From Haloarcula sp. H-GB4 (GTDB lineage: Archaea; Halobacteriota; Halobacteria; Halobacteriales; Haloarculaceae), in the NCBI RefSeq assembly GCF_030848575.1, contig NZ_JAVDDX010000001.1:248001-312000 (forward strand): a stretch of DNA of 64,000 nucleotides, written 5' to 3'. Each line of letters starts with the position of its first letter. The first letter of the stretch is position 1. The notes beneath the pieces were generated by a model. That model was given only the letters and a program-made list of their open reading frames with translations. It ran no database searches and was not told the DNA's origin. Positions 1 to 8,462 of the stretch are shown piece by piece. Position numbers and translations under genes: made by a program.

Positions 1-423
1 GTCGAGGCAGACCAGGGCGGTGTCACGTTCGCTGTCGACGACGGGACCGGGCCCGTCCTGGTCGACCCCAAGGAGGCGACGCTCGACCTGTCCTCGACGC
101 GGGCGCTGTCCTTCGATTCCGAGGACGGGCCGCCCCCGGCGTTTCCGAACCCAGCCCCGAAAGTCGAACGGACGCACGACGACAAGCCCCGGACCTACGA
201 GGAGTCCATCGTAGCACCGGGCGACCGGGTTGCTATCGCCGGGACCGCAAGTGAGACCGCGGACGGCCTCCTCGTCTCCGGGCCCGACGCCCACGTCGCC
301 ATCGGGTCGCTTTCGACGGTGGCCACCCGGTACCGGAACAAAGCGCTGCTGTACGGGCTGGCGGGGGTCGTCGGTGTCGGCGTCGCCGTCGACTGGCTGG
401 CGGCGCTGTACGGCGTCTTCTGA
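1..423 (+). CDS. GIDE-like membrane protein, C-terminal part
   Basis: The window opens inside this gene; 140 residues remain, ending in TGA. A hydrophobic segment near the end (about visible residues 116-138) would anchor the C terminus in the membrane. The soluble part contains a Tyr-Glu-Glu-Ser stretch, then Pro-Gly-Asp-Arg-Val and a Gly-Thr-Ala, an arrangement I associate with the GIDE domain of MUL1-type membrane proteins, which also occurs in haloarchaeal proteins of unknown role. The start and any N-terminal membrane or RING-like part are outside the window, so a ubiquitin-ligase-like function should not be assumed. Confidence 0.6.
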   Translation, partial: VEADQGGVTFAVDDGTGPVLVDPKEATLDLSSTRALSFDSEDGPPPAFPNPAPKVERTHDDKPRTYEESIVAPGDRVAIAGTASETADGLLVSGPDAHVAIGSLSTVATRYRNKALLYGLAGVVGVGVAVDWLAALYGVF

Positions 424-463
424 GCATCGGGGGGCTTATCGACGACGGGGGCCGACACCAGCT

Positions 464-862
464 ATGGCCCGGTTAGTCCCGCGACGGTTCCTGCCCGCTG
501 TTGCGTTCGCGCTGCTACTGCTTGTCGTCTCGCTGCTCCCCGCGCCCGAGGCTGGCAGGCCGATCCCGGTGCTGCTCGGCGTCGCACTCGACAAGTGGGT
601 CCACGCCGGTAGCTACGCGGTACTCGCGTGGCTCCTTGCGCGGGCTCGTGGGAGTCGGACACTGGCCGCAGTGGTGCCAGTGGTCGCTCTCGCCGCCTGC
701 TACGGCGGCGGCATCGAACTCCTGCAGGGACTGACCCCCTCGCGGTCACTTAGCGGAGCCGATGCGATGGCAAACGCCATCGGCGCCGTCGTCGGTGGCG
801 GGCTCTGGGTGGCGCTAGGCAGGCCCGTCCCGACGAGAGCGCGGCGGCAGTCAGAACAGTGA
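464..862 (+). CDS. VanZ-like membrane protein
   Basis: A protein of 132 residues with about four membrane segments: residues 8-27, a second covering the 40s-60s, a third in the 70s-80s and a last near residues 102-118. The Glu-Leu-Leu-Gln followed by a Pro-Ser-Arg and an Asp/Asn-containing last helix match the VanZ family pattern. VanZ proteins are linked to glycopeptide (teicoplanin) tolerance in bacteria, but archaea lack peptidoglycan, so the role here is unknown. The reading frame is open further upstream, but the ATG at 464 follows the end of the previous gene and starts with a normal basic N terminus before the first helix. Confidence 0.75.
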   Translation: MARLVPRRFLPAVAFALLLLVVSLLPAPEAGRPIPVLLGVALDKWVHAGSYAVLAWLLARARGSRTLAAVVPVVALAACYGGGIELLQGLTPSRSLSGADAMANAIGAVVGGGLWVALGRPVPTRARRQSEQ

Positions 863-1251
863 CCGCAGCCACGCCAGCAGCCCCCCGTTCCCGCTCAATA
901 TCGATGTGTCGCCGGACGCCGTCTCTCGCTCCTATTTCTGGCACCCGGGGTGGTCGCATAGTGCTCTCGCCATACATATGGTAGTTCTGCGGTCGCTCAA
1001 CGACCGTCCCACAGTTCCGGGCACTCGTAGGCGTCTACAAGCCGTTCGTGTCGGTTTTCGACACGACCCCAGAGGTGTTGATGCTGTTGCCCCGATCGTG
1101 TTTCGTTTAGCAGCGACTGGTACGGCGAGCCAGAAAGCCCCGGCTGTTCGTACTGTATGGTCCGCAATCACACACTGCTGTCCCTCCAAACGAGACACCG
1201 ACCGAACGGCGAACACAGGAGCTATACACGCCCGTCGGCAAGGACGGCGTA
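863..1251. other. Intergenic region with one candidate small gene
   Basis: About 390 bases with no convincing long reading frame. The minus strand holds a possible 56-residue protein (997-1167, listed separately). The rest shows mixed codon character and no clear repeat. The last part should contain the promoter of the radical SAM gene that starts at 1252. Confidence 0.5.
997..1167 (-). CDS. Candidate 56-residue protein (TTG start)
   Basis: Too short for a 60-residue cutoff. Reading the minus strand from a TTG at 1167 to TGA at 999-997 gives 56 residues whose second half looks like real protein: charged and aromatic, with a segment ending Glu-Cys-Pro-Glu-Leu-Trp-Asp-Gly-Arg. There is no ATG or GTG start and an in-frame stop lies just upstream of the TTG, so it may be the tail of a decayed gene. 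GC bias at third codon positions is weaker than in neighbouring genes. I do not recognise a family. Confidence 0.25.
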   Translation of the reverse strand: MRTIQYEQPGLSGSPYQSLLNETRSGQQHQHLWGRVENRHERLVDAYECPELWDGR

Positions 1252-2328
1252 ATGAGCAAACCGAGTCCTGAAGTCTACGAGGAGGGCAAGGGCATGGACG
1301 CCCACAACTCCGTGATGCGTGACATCCGGTCGCGCAACGACTCCACCTACGACCCTCGCGAGCCGACCCGCGTGTGGCTCGACGAGGACAACACACCTGA
1401 CGGTGTCTACCAGAGCCTGACCATCATCCTGAATACCGGCGGCTGCCGGTGGGCGCGTGCCGGCGGCTGTACGATGTGTGGCTACGTCGCCGAGAGTGTC
1501 GAAGGCGGGACCGTTGCCCACGAGGACCTCATGGCTCAGATCCAGCACTGTCTGGACCACGAGAGCGAGAACAGCGACGAGCAGAGCGGCCTCATCAAGA
1601 TCTACACCTCCGGGAGCTTCCTCGACGAGCGCGAAGTCCCAGCAGAGACGCGGCAGGCTATCGCCGAAACCTTCGCGGACCGCGAGCGCATCGTCGTCGA
1701 GTCGCTGCCGGATTTCGTCGACGAGGAGACCGTCGGCGACTTCGTCGATGTGGGTCTAGAGACGGACGTGGCGGTCGGCCTCGAAACCGCGACCGACCGC
1801 GTCCGACACGACTGCGTGAACAAGTACTTCGACTTTGCCGACTTCGAGGAAGCCTCCAAGGCAGCACAGGCCGCCGGTGCTGGCGTCAAGGCGTACCTGT
1901 TGATGAAGCCTCCGTTCCTCTCCGAAGCCGAGGCCGTCGAAGACATGAAGCGGTCAGTGCGACGCTGTGCGGCCGTCGACGGCTGTCACACCGTCTCGAT
2001 GAACCCCTGTAACGTCCAGCGCTACACGATGGTCGAGGAACTATACCACGAGGGCGGCTACCGGCCGCCGTGGCTCTGGTCGGTCGCCGACGTGCTGGAA
2101 TCGACCGCCGACGAGGATGTCATCGTCGTTTCGGACCCAGTCGGCCACGGCAGCGACCGCGGCCCGCACAACTGCGGCGAGTGTGACGACAAACTCCAGC
2201 GCGCTATCAAGGACTTCGACCTCCGGCAGGACCCGTCGGTGTTCGAGCAGGTAAGTTGCGAATGCGAGGCGACGTGGGACGCCGTCATCGAACGCGAGCG
2301 CAGCTACTCGCTCCCGCTCGCTCGATAG
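1252..2328 (+). CDS. Archaeosine radical SAM enzyme RaSEA
   Basis: A protein of 358 residues with the radical SAM cluster cysteines at C65, C73 and C76 (a C-x7-C-x2-C spacing rather than C-x3-C-x2-C), as in the Elp3-like RaSEA family. RaSEA works with ArcS, which attaches lysine to the preQ0 base at position 15 of archaeal tRNA; RaSEA then cleaves the adduct to give archaeosine. Cysteines late in the protein (Cys-Gly-Glu-Cys and Cys-Glu-Cys) may bind a second metal site. The pathway's first enzyme, MptA, is also in this window at 36.6 kb. ArcS is not in the window. Family assignment is from motif spacing and overall pattern. Confidence 0.85.
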   Translation: MSKPSPEVYEEGKGMDAHNSVMRDIRSRNDSTYDPREPTRVWLDEDNTPDGVYQSLTIILNTGGCRWARAGGCTMCGYVAESVEGGTVAHEDLMAQIQHCLDHESENSDEQSGLIKIYTSGSFLDEREVPAETRQAIAETFADRERIVVESLPDFVDEETVGDFVDVGLETDVAVGLETATDRVRHDCVNKYFDFADFEEASKAAQAAGAGVKAYLLMKPPFLSEAEAVEDMKRSVRRCAAVDGCHTVSMNPCNVQRYTMVEELYHEGGYRPPWLWSVADVLESTADEDVIVVSDPVGHGSDRGPHNCGECDDKLQRAIKDFDLRQDPSVFEQVSCECEATWDAVIERERSYSLPLAR

Positions 2329-2405
2329 GCACTTCGAGCGCCAGAAACCATGTGACGGCCTGTCGACCAACGCTTATCCGTCTTTCGCGCATAACACTGT
2401 TCGAT

Positions 2406-2567
2406 ATGACCCCGAACGGTGACCAGGACAGGCGCAGTTTCAATACACGCGGGACGGTCACAGAGTGTGACCTGTGCGGTGAACAGCGACAGTGTATCGA
2501 CGGCGACGGAATGGTCGCCTGCAGTGCCTGTCAGTCAGACCTGCTGCCGTCCGGCTGGGGTCTCTGA
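2406..2567 (+). CDS. Small zinc-ribbon-like protein
   Basis: A protein of 53 residues with two CxxC knuckles (Cys-Asp-Leu-Cys and Cys-Ser-Ala-Cys) about 18 residues apart, typical of the many small haloarchaeal zinc-finger proteins with no known function. The ATG at 2406 sits close behind the expected promoter position and the upstream frame is just the end of the previous gene region. It lies alone between the radical SAM gene and the convergent ModE-like gene. Confidence 0.65.
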   Translation: MTPNGDQDRRSFNTRGTVTECDLCGEQRQCIDGDGMVACSACQSDLLPSGWGL

Positions 2568-2597
2568 GGCTCCACTTAGACGCTGCCTTTTGGTTGC

Positions 2598-3326
2598 TTA
2601 CGATGACTCATCCGACCGCGACTGGTCGAGAGCTGGAATGACGCCGGCGGTCGCGGTTGCTTTGAACGAAGCGACGAGTTCCGAGCCCGTGGTGATGTCG
2701 AGTTTGTCGAGGCTCGTGTCGGTCACGAGCGCTGACAGTGTCGTGGTCGGGTCGACTGCCAGTGCGACCAGCGCGATAGATGTCCCCTCGTCGATACGCT
2801 CGACGGTCCCCGCGAACTGGTTGCGTGCGCTCGTCCCCGTCGACTCTGGGGCCTCGGGCGGTGCGTTCAGCGTCACCGTGTCGGCGCGGATGCCGACCTC
2901 CACCGCGTCACCGGGACACGCTTCAGTGTCGACGATGGCACGGACCGTCCCCGGCGGGGTCTCGACGGTCGCAAGTTCGCCGTCACGGTTCACCACAGTC
3001 CCTCGCAGGACCGTCTCCTCCGCCGTCGCTACCCCATCGAACTCGGCCTGTAGCCGCTGAAAGCGGGCCAGCAGTTGCTCGGCCGTCACTGTAAGTTCGC
3101 TGCCGCCGCCACCGCTGCCACCTCGACTGCGGTCGACCAGCGGGCCGAAGGCGTCCTCCAGTTCCACGATGCGACGCTGGGCGTGAGCGTACGATCTGCC
3201 CAGCGCGTCGGCGGCGGCGTTCAGTGACCCGTGGGCGGCGACCGCCTGCAGGAGCGTCCGGTCGCGGGCGGTCAGCGCCACGTCGCCCTGCTCCAGTTGC
3301 ACTTCGACGTCCGCAGTCGCGTCCAT
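2598..3326 (-). CDS. ModE-family regulator with TOBE/MOP domains
   Basis: A protein of 242 residues. Residues 15-75 form a LysR-like winged helix of the ModE type (a Leu-Leu-Gln-Ala-Val-Ala-Ala-His-Gly-Ser-Leu-Asn-Ala-Ala-Ala stretch), then a Gly/Ser-rich linker, then two molybdate-binding TOBE-like parts around residues 105-165 and 170-230. ModE proteins sense molybdate or tungstate and repress uptake genes. It is divergent from the transporter operon, with only 66 bases between start codons, which supports direct control and self-control. The open frame extends 25 codons further upstream, but that would run into the shared promoter, so the ATG at 3326 is chosen. Confidence 0.85.
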   Translation of the reverse strand: MDATADVEVQLEQGDVALTARDRTLLQAVAAHGSLNAAADALGRSYAHAQRRIVELEDAFGPLVDRSRGGSGGGGSELTVTAEQLLARFQRLQAEFDGVATAEETVLRGTVVNRDGELATVETPPGTVRAIVDTEACPGDAVEVGIRADTVTLNAPPEAPESTGTSARNQFAGTVERIDEGTSIALVALAVDPTTTLSALVTDTSLDKLDITTGSELVASFKATATAGVIPALDQSRSDESS

Positions 3327-3355
3327 ACGAACGCCAGGCGGAGTGTGGTCAAAGA

Positions 3356-3361
3356 TTTTAT
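3356..3361. promoter_or_regulatory. Shared TATA-like element between modE-like and modA
   Basis: TTTTAT (ATAAAA on the other strand) lies 32-37 bases upstream of the modA ATG at 3393 and 30-35 bases upstream of the ModE-type ATG at 3326. Both distances suit a haloarchaeal leaderless promoter, so a single element could serve both directions. The gap between the two starts is only 66 bases, so any bound regulator would affect both. Confidence 0.5.
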
Positions 3362-3392
3362 GACTATCACGATTGAACTGGAAGTATCTCCC

Positions 3393-4529
3393 ATGACACA
3401 ACGACCGAACTCCGACACCGCACGCGGTAATTCACGACGACGAACGACCCGGAGAGCGTTTCTCACCGGGGCTGGCGCGGCAACACTGACCGCGTTAGCG
3501 GGCTGTAGCGGTGGTGGAGATGGCGGCGGCGACGGCGAATCGGGCGGTGCCACAGACACGGACGACGGCATGGCCGACGGGACGGATTCGATGACCGAGT
3601 CGGCGACAACCGAGTCGTCGATGGGTGATTCGATGACGATATTCCACGCGGGGAGCCTCGCGCCGCCGTTCAGTTCAGCCGAACCGGAGTTTGAGGACGA
3701 GTACGGTGTCGATGTCACCCGCGAGGCAAAGGGATCGGTTGCGTCGACACAGAAAATCACACAGCAGGGCCGAACGGCCGACGTTCTGGGCGTTTCCGAC
3801 TTCCGCCTCATCCGCGACCGCATTCTCCCAGATTTCGGGGACTGGTACGCGATCTTCACGACCAACTCGATGTCGATACAGTACCGTGAAGACTCACCCG
3901 GCGCGGGAGATATCTCGAAGGACAACTGGTGGGAAGTGCTGACTCGCGACGACATCACTATCGGGCACTCCGACCCGGCCGTCGACCCCGGCGGCTACCG
4001 TGCGGTCATGACACAGCAACTCGGCAAGGAGGAGTTCAACGGGGAGCGCCTCTACGACGAGTCGACCTACCAGGCCCTGCGTGACAACTCTGTGGTGCCG
4101 ACCGGTACGGAGACGAACCTCGAAGGCCAACTGGAGTCCGGCGAACTGGACTACGTGTTCTACTATCAGTCCATCTCCAGCACCGCCGACAAGCCGTTCA
4201 TCGACCTGCAGTCGGAGGTGGACCTCTCACAGGCAACCAGCGAGTACGCGACGCACTACGCGAAAGCCGAGGTCGAGACCGGCAGCGGGACATTCACCGG
4301 CGCACCCATCGCCTACGGCATGACGGTCCCGAACGTCGCGGAGGCGCCCGGACGTGGGGCGCAGTGGGTGGAGTACTTCGCGAGCGACGCGGGCCGGACG
4401 ATCCTGGAGGACCAGGGGCTCGTCCCGGTCGACCCCATCGTCGTCCCAGCGAGCGGGGAAGACGCCGTTCCTGACCGCGTGATGAACGTCGCTAGCGCGC
4501 AGAGCAACCTCGGTCCGCTGGAGCTGTAA
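3393..4529 (+). CDS. modA: Molybdate/tungstate ABC transporter substrate-binding lipoprotein
   Basis: A protein of 378 residues. The N terminus has a twin-arginine motif with RRAFLTGAG and a lipobox ending Ala-Gly-Cys, so it is probably exported folded and lipid-anchored. An acidic, Gly/Thr/Ser-rich linker follows, then the binding fold beginning Phe-His-Ala-Gly-Ser-Leu, the signature of archaeal WtpA/ModA-type tungstate or molybdate binders; an Asp-Pro-Gly-Gly-Tyr-Arg segment fits the same family. It is the first gene of a three-gene transporter operon next to a ModE-type regulator. Whether it prefers molybdate or tungstate cannot be read from the sequence. Confidence 0.9.
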   Translation: MTQRPNSDTARGNSRRRTTRRAFLTGAGAATLTALAGCSGGGDGGGDGESGGATDTDDGMADGTDSMTESATTESSMGDSMTIFHAGSLAPPFSSAEPEFEDEYGVDVTREAKGSVASTQKITQQGRTADVLGVSDFRLIRDRILPDFGDWYAIFTTNSMSIQYREDSPGAGDISKDNWWEVLTRDDITIGHSDPAVDPGGYRAVMTQQLGKEEFNGERLYDESTYQALRDNSVVPTGTETNLEGQLESGELDYVFYYQSISSTADKPFIDLQSEVDLSQATSEYATHYAKAEVETGSGTFTGAPIAYGMTVPNVAEAPGRGAQWVEYFASDAGRTILEDQGLVPVDPIVVPASGEDAVPDRVMNVASAQSNLGPLEL

Positions 4530-4578
4530 GTGGTCACACCGTTGCGGTCGATAGCTCACGAATACGAGACACCGTACG

Positions 4579-5559
4579 ATGGCAACTGAAACCGACCCCC
4601 GATTTGGCCGTGAACGCGTCGGCACGCGGCCGCTCGTTGCCGCCTTCATCGCGCTACAGGCGGTCGCGTTCGTTGCGGCCTACACTTACGGACGACCGAC
4701 CTGGTACGCATACTTCATGGTCGGGAGCACTGCCGTCACCGCGTACTACCTCGACGGCTCCTCGTTCACCGTCGCAACGGCGACCGTCGGGAGCATTCTC
4801 ACGGTCGCGCTCGGGCTCCCACTGTTCCTCTTCGTTGCCCGGCAGAACCCCTCGCTTGTCGCCGAGAAAGCGGCGGACCCAGGCGTCCACCGAGTCCTCT
4901 ACCTTGGGGTTTATGGGCCGCTGTTGGCGGCCGTTCTCAGCCTGGTCCTCGGTGTGCCACTGGCACATCTCCTCGCAGAGGGGTTCCCGGGGCAACCGTT
5001 CGTCGAGAGTCTCGTGGACCTCCCGCTGGTCGTCCCGCACTCGGTCGCGGGCATCCTCATTCTGTTCGGGTTTGGGAAAGGTGGTGCGTTCCCGCAGTTC
5101 TCCGTGCTCGGGACGATGTTCGGGATGGTGCTCGCGATGACGTTCGTCTCGGCCCCCTACGCGGTGAACGCGACCCGGGAGTCGTTCGAGGCTATCGACA
5201 CCCGACTCGAATACGCGTCGCGGGTCCACGGCGCGAACAAGTGGGCGACGTTCCGTCGTGTCACTGGGCCGCTGGCCTTCCGTGGAATGGTCACTGGCGG
5301 CGTTCTTGCCTGGGCTCGCGCCGTCTCGGAGTTCGGTGCGGTCGCCGTCGTCGCCTACTCGGTGTCGTTCTTCTACCCGCCCGAAGGCGGCGAGGTCACT
5401 GCCCAGCACGCTCCGGTGTTCGTCTACAACACCTACCTTCAGGGCGGCCTCGCGGAGAGTGGTGCTGTCGCGTTCCTGCTGTTGGCCGTCTCGGCCGTTA
5501 TCTTCCTCATCGTCAGGTATCTCACCGATGACGGCTCGGCCACCGGAGGGATGCCATGA
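4579..5559 (+). CDS. modB: Molybdate/tungstate ABC transporter permease
   Basis: A protein of 326 residues with about seven membrane segments, the first two in an N-terminal extension. The EAA-type cytoplasmic loop, which contacts the ATPase, reads Glu-Tyr-Ala-Ser-Arg-Val-His-Gly-Ala (about residues 214-222). Like other ModB/WtpB proteins it forms the membrane channel for the oxyanion. It starts 49 bases after the binding protein, and its stop overlaps the ATPase start by four bases (ATGA), so the last two genes are translationally coupled. Confidence 0.9.
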   Translation: MATETDPRFGRERVGTRPLVAAFIALQAVAFVAAYTYGRPTWYAYFMVGSTAVTAYYLDGSSFTVATATVGSILTVALGLPLFLFVARQNPSLVAEKAADPGVHRVLYLGVYGPLLAAVLSLVLGVPLAHLLAEGFPGQPFVESLVDLPLVVPHSVAGILILFGFGKGGAFPQFSVLGTMFGMVLAMTFVSAPYAVNATRESFEAIDTRLEYASRVHGANKWATFRRVTGPLAFRGMVTGGVLAWARAVSEFGAVAVVAYSVSFFYPPEGGEVTAQHAPVFVYNTYLQGGLAESGAVAFLLLAVSAVIFLIVRYLTDDGSATGGMP

Positions 5560-6569
5560 ACGGACTAAACGCCGCTGTCGAGGCGACGTTCACGGCCGAT
5601 GGAGCCGAAGCGTTCACCGTCGACGCTGAAATCGAAGTCGAACCGGGCGAGAGTGTCGTGATTCTGGGACCAAGCGGTAGCGGGAAGACCCTCTTGTTAG
5701 AAACCGTGGCTGGATTTCACGAACATGACGGGTTCGTTGCGTCTGACGGCCGTCAACTCACCGACTTGCCGCCTGAGCGACGCGACTTCGGATTCGTGTT
5801 TCAGGACTACGCCCTCTTCCCGCATATGACTGTCAGGGAGAATGTCGTCTACGGAACCCGGTACCACGACGAAACGGGCGATCCCGATGCGCTGCTGACA
5901 GAACTGGGGGTAAGCCATCTCTCGGACCGATACCCACCCACGCTGTCGGGTGGGGAAAAACAACGAGTGGGGCTCGCTCGAGCGCTCGCTATCCAGCCGG
6001 GGGTTATGCTGCTCGATGAGCCACTCGCAGCGCTAGATGTCCCAACCCGACAGACGCTGCGAGACGACTTGGCAGACGTGCTCGCCGACGTGACATCGGT
6101 ATACGTCACGCATAACCGAACAACAGCCAGGGCGCTCGCCGACCGTATCGCGGTGATGTGCGACGGACGCATCGTTCAGACCGGAACGCCCGAGGAAGTG
6201 TTCGAACGACCCGCTTCGCCGATGGTCGCCGATTTCACCGGTGCCAACACTATCGAACTCTCGTCAGCCCCGTCTCTGCGCCGATTGCTGGACGGGAGCG
6301 CCCCGGCAGAGAGTGATGGCGACAGTCACGCTGCGATACGACCGGAAGCTATCACGATCAGCGATTCCGGCGATATACGGGCCTTTGTTGAACGGATCGT
6401 CCGCGAAGACGCGACCAGCAGAGTGACGCTCTCGTTTGACGATGTCACCGTCGACGCTTTCGCCGACGATCCGCCGTCAGTCGGCGACACGGTCGGACTG
6501 TCATTCCAGACGGACCGACTCCATCACTGCAGGTCGGCTGGCCCCGATCAGCGTGCTCGCCGACTGTAA
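5556..6569 (+). CDS. modC: Molybdate/tungstate ABC transporter ATP-binding protein
   Basis: A protein of 337 residues. Walker A is Gly-Pro-Ser-Gly-Ser-Gly-Lys-Thr (about residues 36-43), the Q-loop is in Phe-Gln-Asp-Tyr-Ala-Leu-Phe-Pro, the signature is LSGGEKQRVGLARAL, and Walker B is MLLDEPLAALD. A TOBE/MOP-like domain follows from about residue 250 and may sense the transported oxyanion. It overlaps the permease gene by four bases. Its codon usage is a little less GC-rich than the permease, which I regard as minor. Confidence 0.9.
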   Translation: MNGLNAAVEATFTADGAEAFTVDAEIEVEPGESVVILGPSGSGKTLLLETVAGFHEHDGFVASDGRQLTDLPPERRDFGFVFQDYALFPHMTVRENVVYGTRYHDETGDPDALLTELGVSHLSDRYPPTLSGGEKQRVGLARALAIQPGVMLLDEPLAALDVPTRQTLRDDLADVLADVTSVYVTHNRTTARALADRIAVMCDGRIVQTGTPEEVFERPASPMVADFTGANTIELSSAPSLRRLLDGSAPAESDGDSHAAIRPEAITISDSGDIRAFVERIVREDATSRVTLSFDDVTVDAFADDPPSVGDTVGLSFQTDRLHHCRSAGPDQRARRL

Positions 6570-6633
6570 CTGTGGATTACACTTCCACTCCGGTACGCAT
6601 GTATTTATACGGCTTGACCGCCAAGGTCGATAT

Positions 6634-6672
6634 AGGGACCGCCGGACTATGTCACACGCTCCGCTGGTCCCT
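6634..6672. terminator. Inverted repeat between convergent modC and purQ
   Basis: AGGGACC at 6634-6640 pairs with GGTCCCT at 6666-6672, and CGG/CCG extend the stem inside. It lies between the end of modC and the end of purQ on opposite strands and is followed by a pyrimidine run on the plus strand, so it could end transcription from either side. Confidence 0.4.
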
Positions 6673-6766
6673 TCCCCTTTGCAATAAAACCAGATAGCTG
6701 CGCGGCTGTTCGGATGTGTCCTAGTCGATTATCAAACCGCCGCACTGACAGTTTCGTCTGCGAACA

Positions 6767-7444
6767 TCACTCAGCGAAGCCTGTGAGAACGCCGCGGCCG
6801 TCGGTCCGCCCGAGGTCCGAAAGTGTCGCCCGCTCCGGGTGGGGCATCATGACGGCGACGTGCTCGGCTTCGTCGGTGACGCCGGCCACGCTATGCTTCG
6901 AGCCGTTCGGGTTCGCTTCGGGTGTGACAGTCCCGTCCTCGTCGCAGTACTTGAACAGAATCCGGTCCTCAGCCTCGAGTTCATCCAGCCGCTCGTCGTC
7001 GATCTCATAGCGGCCTTCGCCGTGAGCGATCGGGAGTTCGACGATGTCACCCTCCTCGTACTGGCTGGTCCAGGGCGTGTCGGCGTTCTCGACGCGCAGG
7101 TGGACGTGTTCACACTGGAAGCGGGCGCTCTCATTGGTCGTGAATGCGCCAGGGGTCAGCGACGACTCGCAGCCGATCTGTGCGCCGTTGCAGATGCCAA
7201 GCACCGGCGTCCCCTCGCTTGCGGCTTCCCGAATGTCAGCCATGATTGGCGAACGGGCGGCCATCGCGCCGGCACGGAGGTAATCGCCGTAGGAGAAGCC
7301 GCCGGGGAGGACGACACCCTCGACATCCTCGGGAAGCCCGTCCTCGTGCCAGACGCGCTCGGCGTCAAAGCCCAGCGATTCTAGGGCCTGGACAGCGTCG
7401 CGGTCGCAGTTCGAGCCGCCGAACTGGATGACGGCAATAGTCAC
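6767..7444 (-). CDS. purQ: Phosphoribosylformylglycinamidine synthase subunit PurQ
   Basis: The glutaminase subunit of the three-part FGAM synthase (PurL-PurQ-PurS) in de novo purine synthesis; it releases ammonia from glutamine for PurL. From the chosen GTG at 7444 it has 225 residues, the catalytic cysteine is C85 in Gly-Ile-Cys-Asn-Gly, and the catalytic His/Glu lie in the C-terminal His-Pro-Glu-Arg. The chosen GTG gives the usual PurQ N terminus (Met-Thr-Ile-Ala-Val-Ile-Gln-Phe-Gly-Gly); another in-frame GTG at 7453 is possible. It lies 52 bases downstream of purS, in the same orientation. Confidence 0.93.
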   Translation of the reverse strand: MTIAVIQFGGSNCDRDAVQALESLGFDAERVWHEDGLPEDVEGVVLPGGFSYGDYLRAGAMAARSPIMADIREAASEGTPVLGICNGAQIGCESSLTPGAFTTNESARFQCEHVHLRVENADTPWTSQYEEGDIVELPIAHGEGRYEIDDERLDELEAEDRILFKYCDEDGTVTPEANPNGSKHSVAGVTDEAEHVAVMMPHPERATLSDLGRTDGRGVLTGFAE

Positions 7445-7496
7445 AGAGACCACCCTGTGTGGGAACAGGTCACTGCCGTCCGTTTCGAGGCGCTGG

Positions 7497-7751
7497 TCAT
7501 TCTGTCTCGGTCACCTCAACGTCGTAGTCGTGGATGGTGGGGTTCGCCAGAAGCCGCTCGGCCATCTCCTCGGCGCGCTCGGCCGCGTCGTCGGCGCTGT
7601 CGGCGTCGAGATCCAACTCGAACACGTCAGCTGAACGGAGGTCGTTCAGGTCGAAGCCGAGGCGTTCCAGCGAGCGCTGTGTCGTCTCGGCTTCGGGGTC
7701 GAGGACGCCCCGCTTGAGCCGGACGGTGACAGTCACGGTAAAGGCAGTCAT
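7497..7751 (-). CDS. purS: Phosphoribosylformylglycinamidine synthase subunit PurS
   Basis: A small structural subunit of 84 residues that bridges PurL and PurQ. The beta-alpha-beta pattern, with N-terminal Val-Thr-Val-Arg-Leu-Lys-Arg-Gly-Val-Leu-Asp-Pro-Glu and a following Ser-Leu-Glu-Arg-Leu-Gly-Phe, is typical of the family. The ATG at 7751 is preferred over the in-frame ATG at 7760 because family members normally begin close to the first beta strand. It forms a short operon with purQ. PurL is not in this window. Confidence 0.92.
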   Translation of the reverse strand: MTAFTVTVTVRLKRGVLDPEAETTQRSLERLGFDLNDLRSADVFELDLDADSADDAAERAEEMAERLLANPTIHDYDVEVTETE

Positions 7752-7802
7752 TACTGGCAAGCGAGCGGGCAGCGGAGAAAACGCTTGTGTTCTCCCGGCA
7801 GG

Positions 7803-8462
7803 TCACGTCCCGACAGGCGTCCAGTTGGTTGGCTGGTCACGCAGGCCAGCCACTCGGAGATCGAGGTCGCCCTGGTCGGCGCGAACGTCGACCCGCCCGT
7901 CGAAAAACCGTGCCACGCTTTCGACGACCTGCTCCTCGTGGGCGTTCGGGTCAAGCACGCAGACACCAAGGCCGTTAGCGGTTCCGATCCGGCCGGTGAT
8001 CGTGTTGAGGAACCGGTACACTGCCCGCACGTCGTCGCAATAGACGAGCAGCGGCGTCAGCGTGATGATCCCGGTTCGGACCCGCGTGTAGCCGCTGGCG
8101 TACGTCGATTCATACTGGCCGGAGTACTCGATACCGATACCGGTCAGGTCCGCCGGCGTGTTGACCGCGGAGACGCTGTCTTCTGGCAGGTCGCTGCTCT
8201 CCTGTACGCAATCGATAACACGGACCCGCTCGCGGTCGAGCGCACCCCCGTGGCGCTCGAAGTCTGCCAATATCGTCGTGGCGTCGCTGTCTGTTGCGAC
8301 GAGGACGGTTCCGTCGTTGGTATCGGGACTGCAGAGTAGTCGCAGTCCCATCTCCCGCGCACCGCTCAGAACAGGGCCGGTCACGAGCAGGCTCGTCCCC
8401 GGTTCGACCGGATTCAGCGGCAGGCCGTCGAACGTGTACCGGTCGTCTCGTCGCTGTGACAT
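7803..8462 (-). CDS. RecA-like protein of DUF7504 type with degenerate P-loop
   Basis: A protein of 219 residues that looks like the haloarchaeal DUF7504 group of RecA/KaiC-related proteins often found beside signalling genes. The nucleotide-binding loop reads Val-Thr-Gly-Pro-Val-Leu-Ser-Gly-Ala-Arg, so the Walker A lysine is missing and ATP hydrolysis is doubtful. Later core strands (Thr-Val-Leu-Val-Ala-Thr-Asp; Pro-Leu-Leu-Val-Tyr-Cys-Asp-Asp) are kept. Its ATG overlaps the stop of the upstream receiver-GAF gene by one base, so the two are probably made together. Confidence 0.65.
   Translation of the reverse strand: MSQRRDDRYTFDGLPLNPVEPGTSLLVTGPVLSGAREMGLRLLCSPDTNDGTVLVATDSDATTILADFERHGGALDRERVRVIDCVQESSDLPEDSVSAVNTPADLTGIGIEYSGQYESTYASGYTRVRTGIITLTPLLVYCDDVRAVYRFLNTITGRIGTANGLGVCVLDPNAHEEQVVESVARFFDGRVDVRADQGDLDLRVAGLRDQPTNWTPVGT

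Noticed and set aside
4654-5409. Minus-strand frame of 251 codons inside modB
   Set aside because: Extremely Arg/Glu/Asp-rich shadow of the permease.
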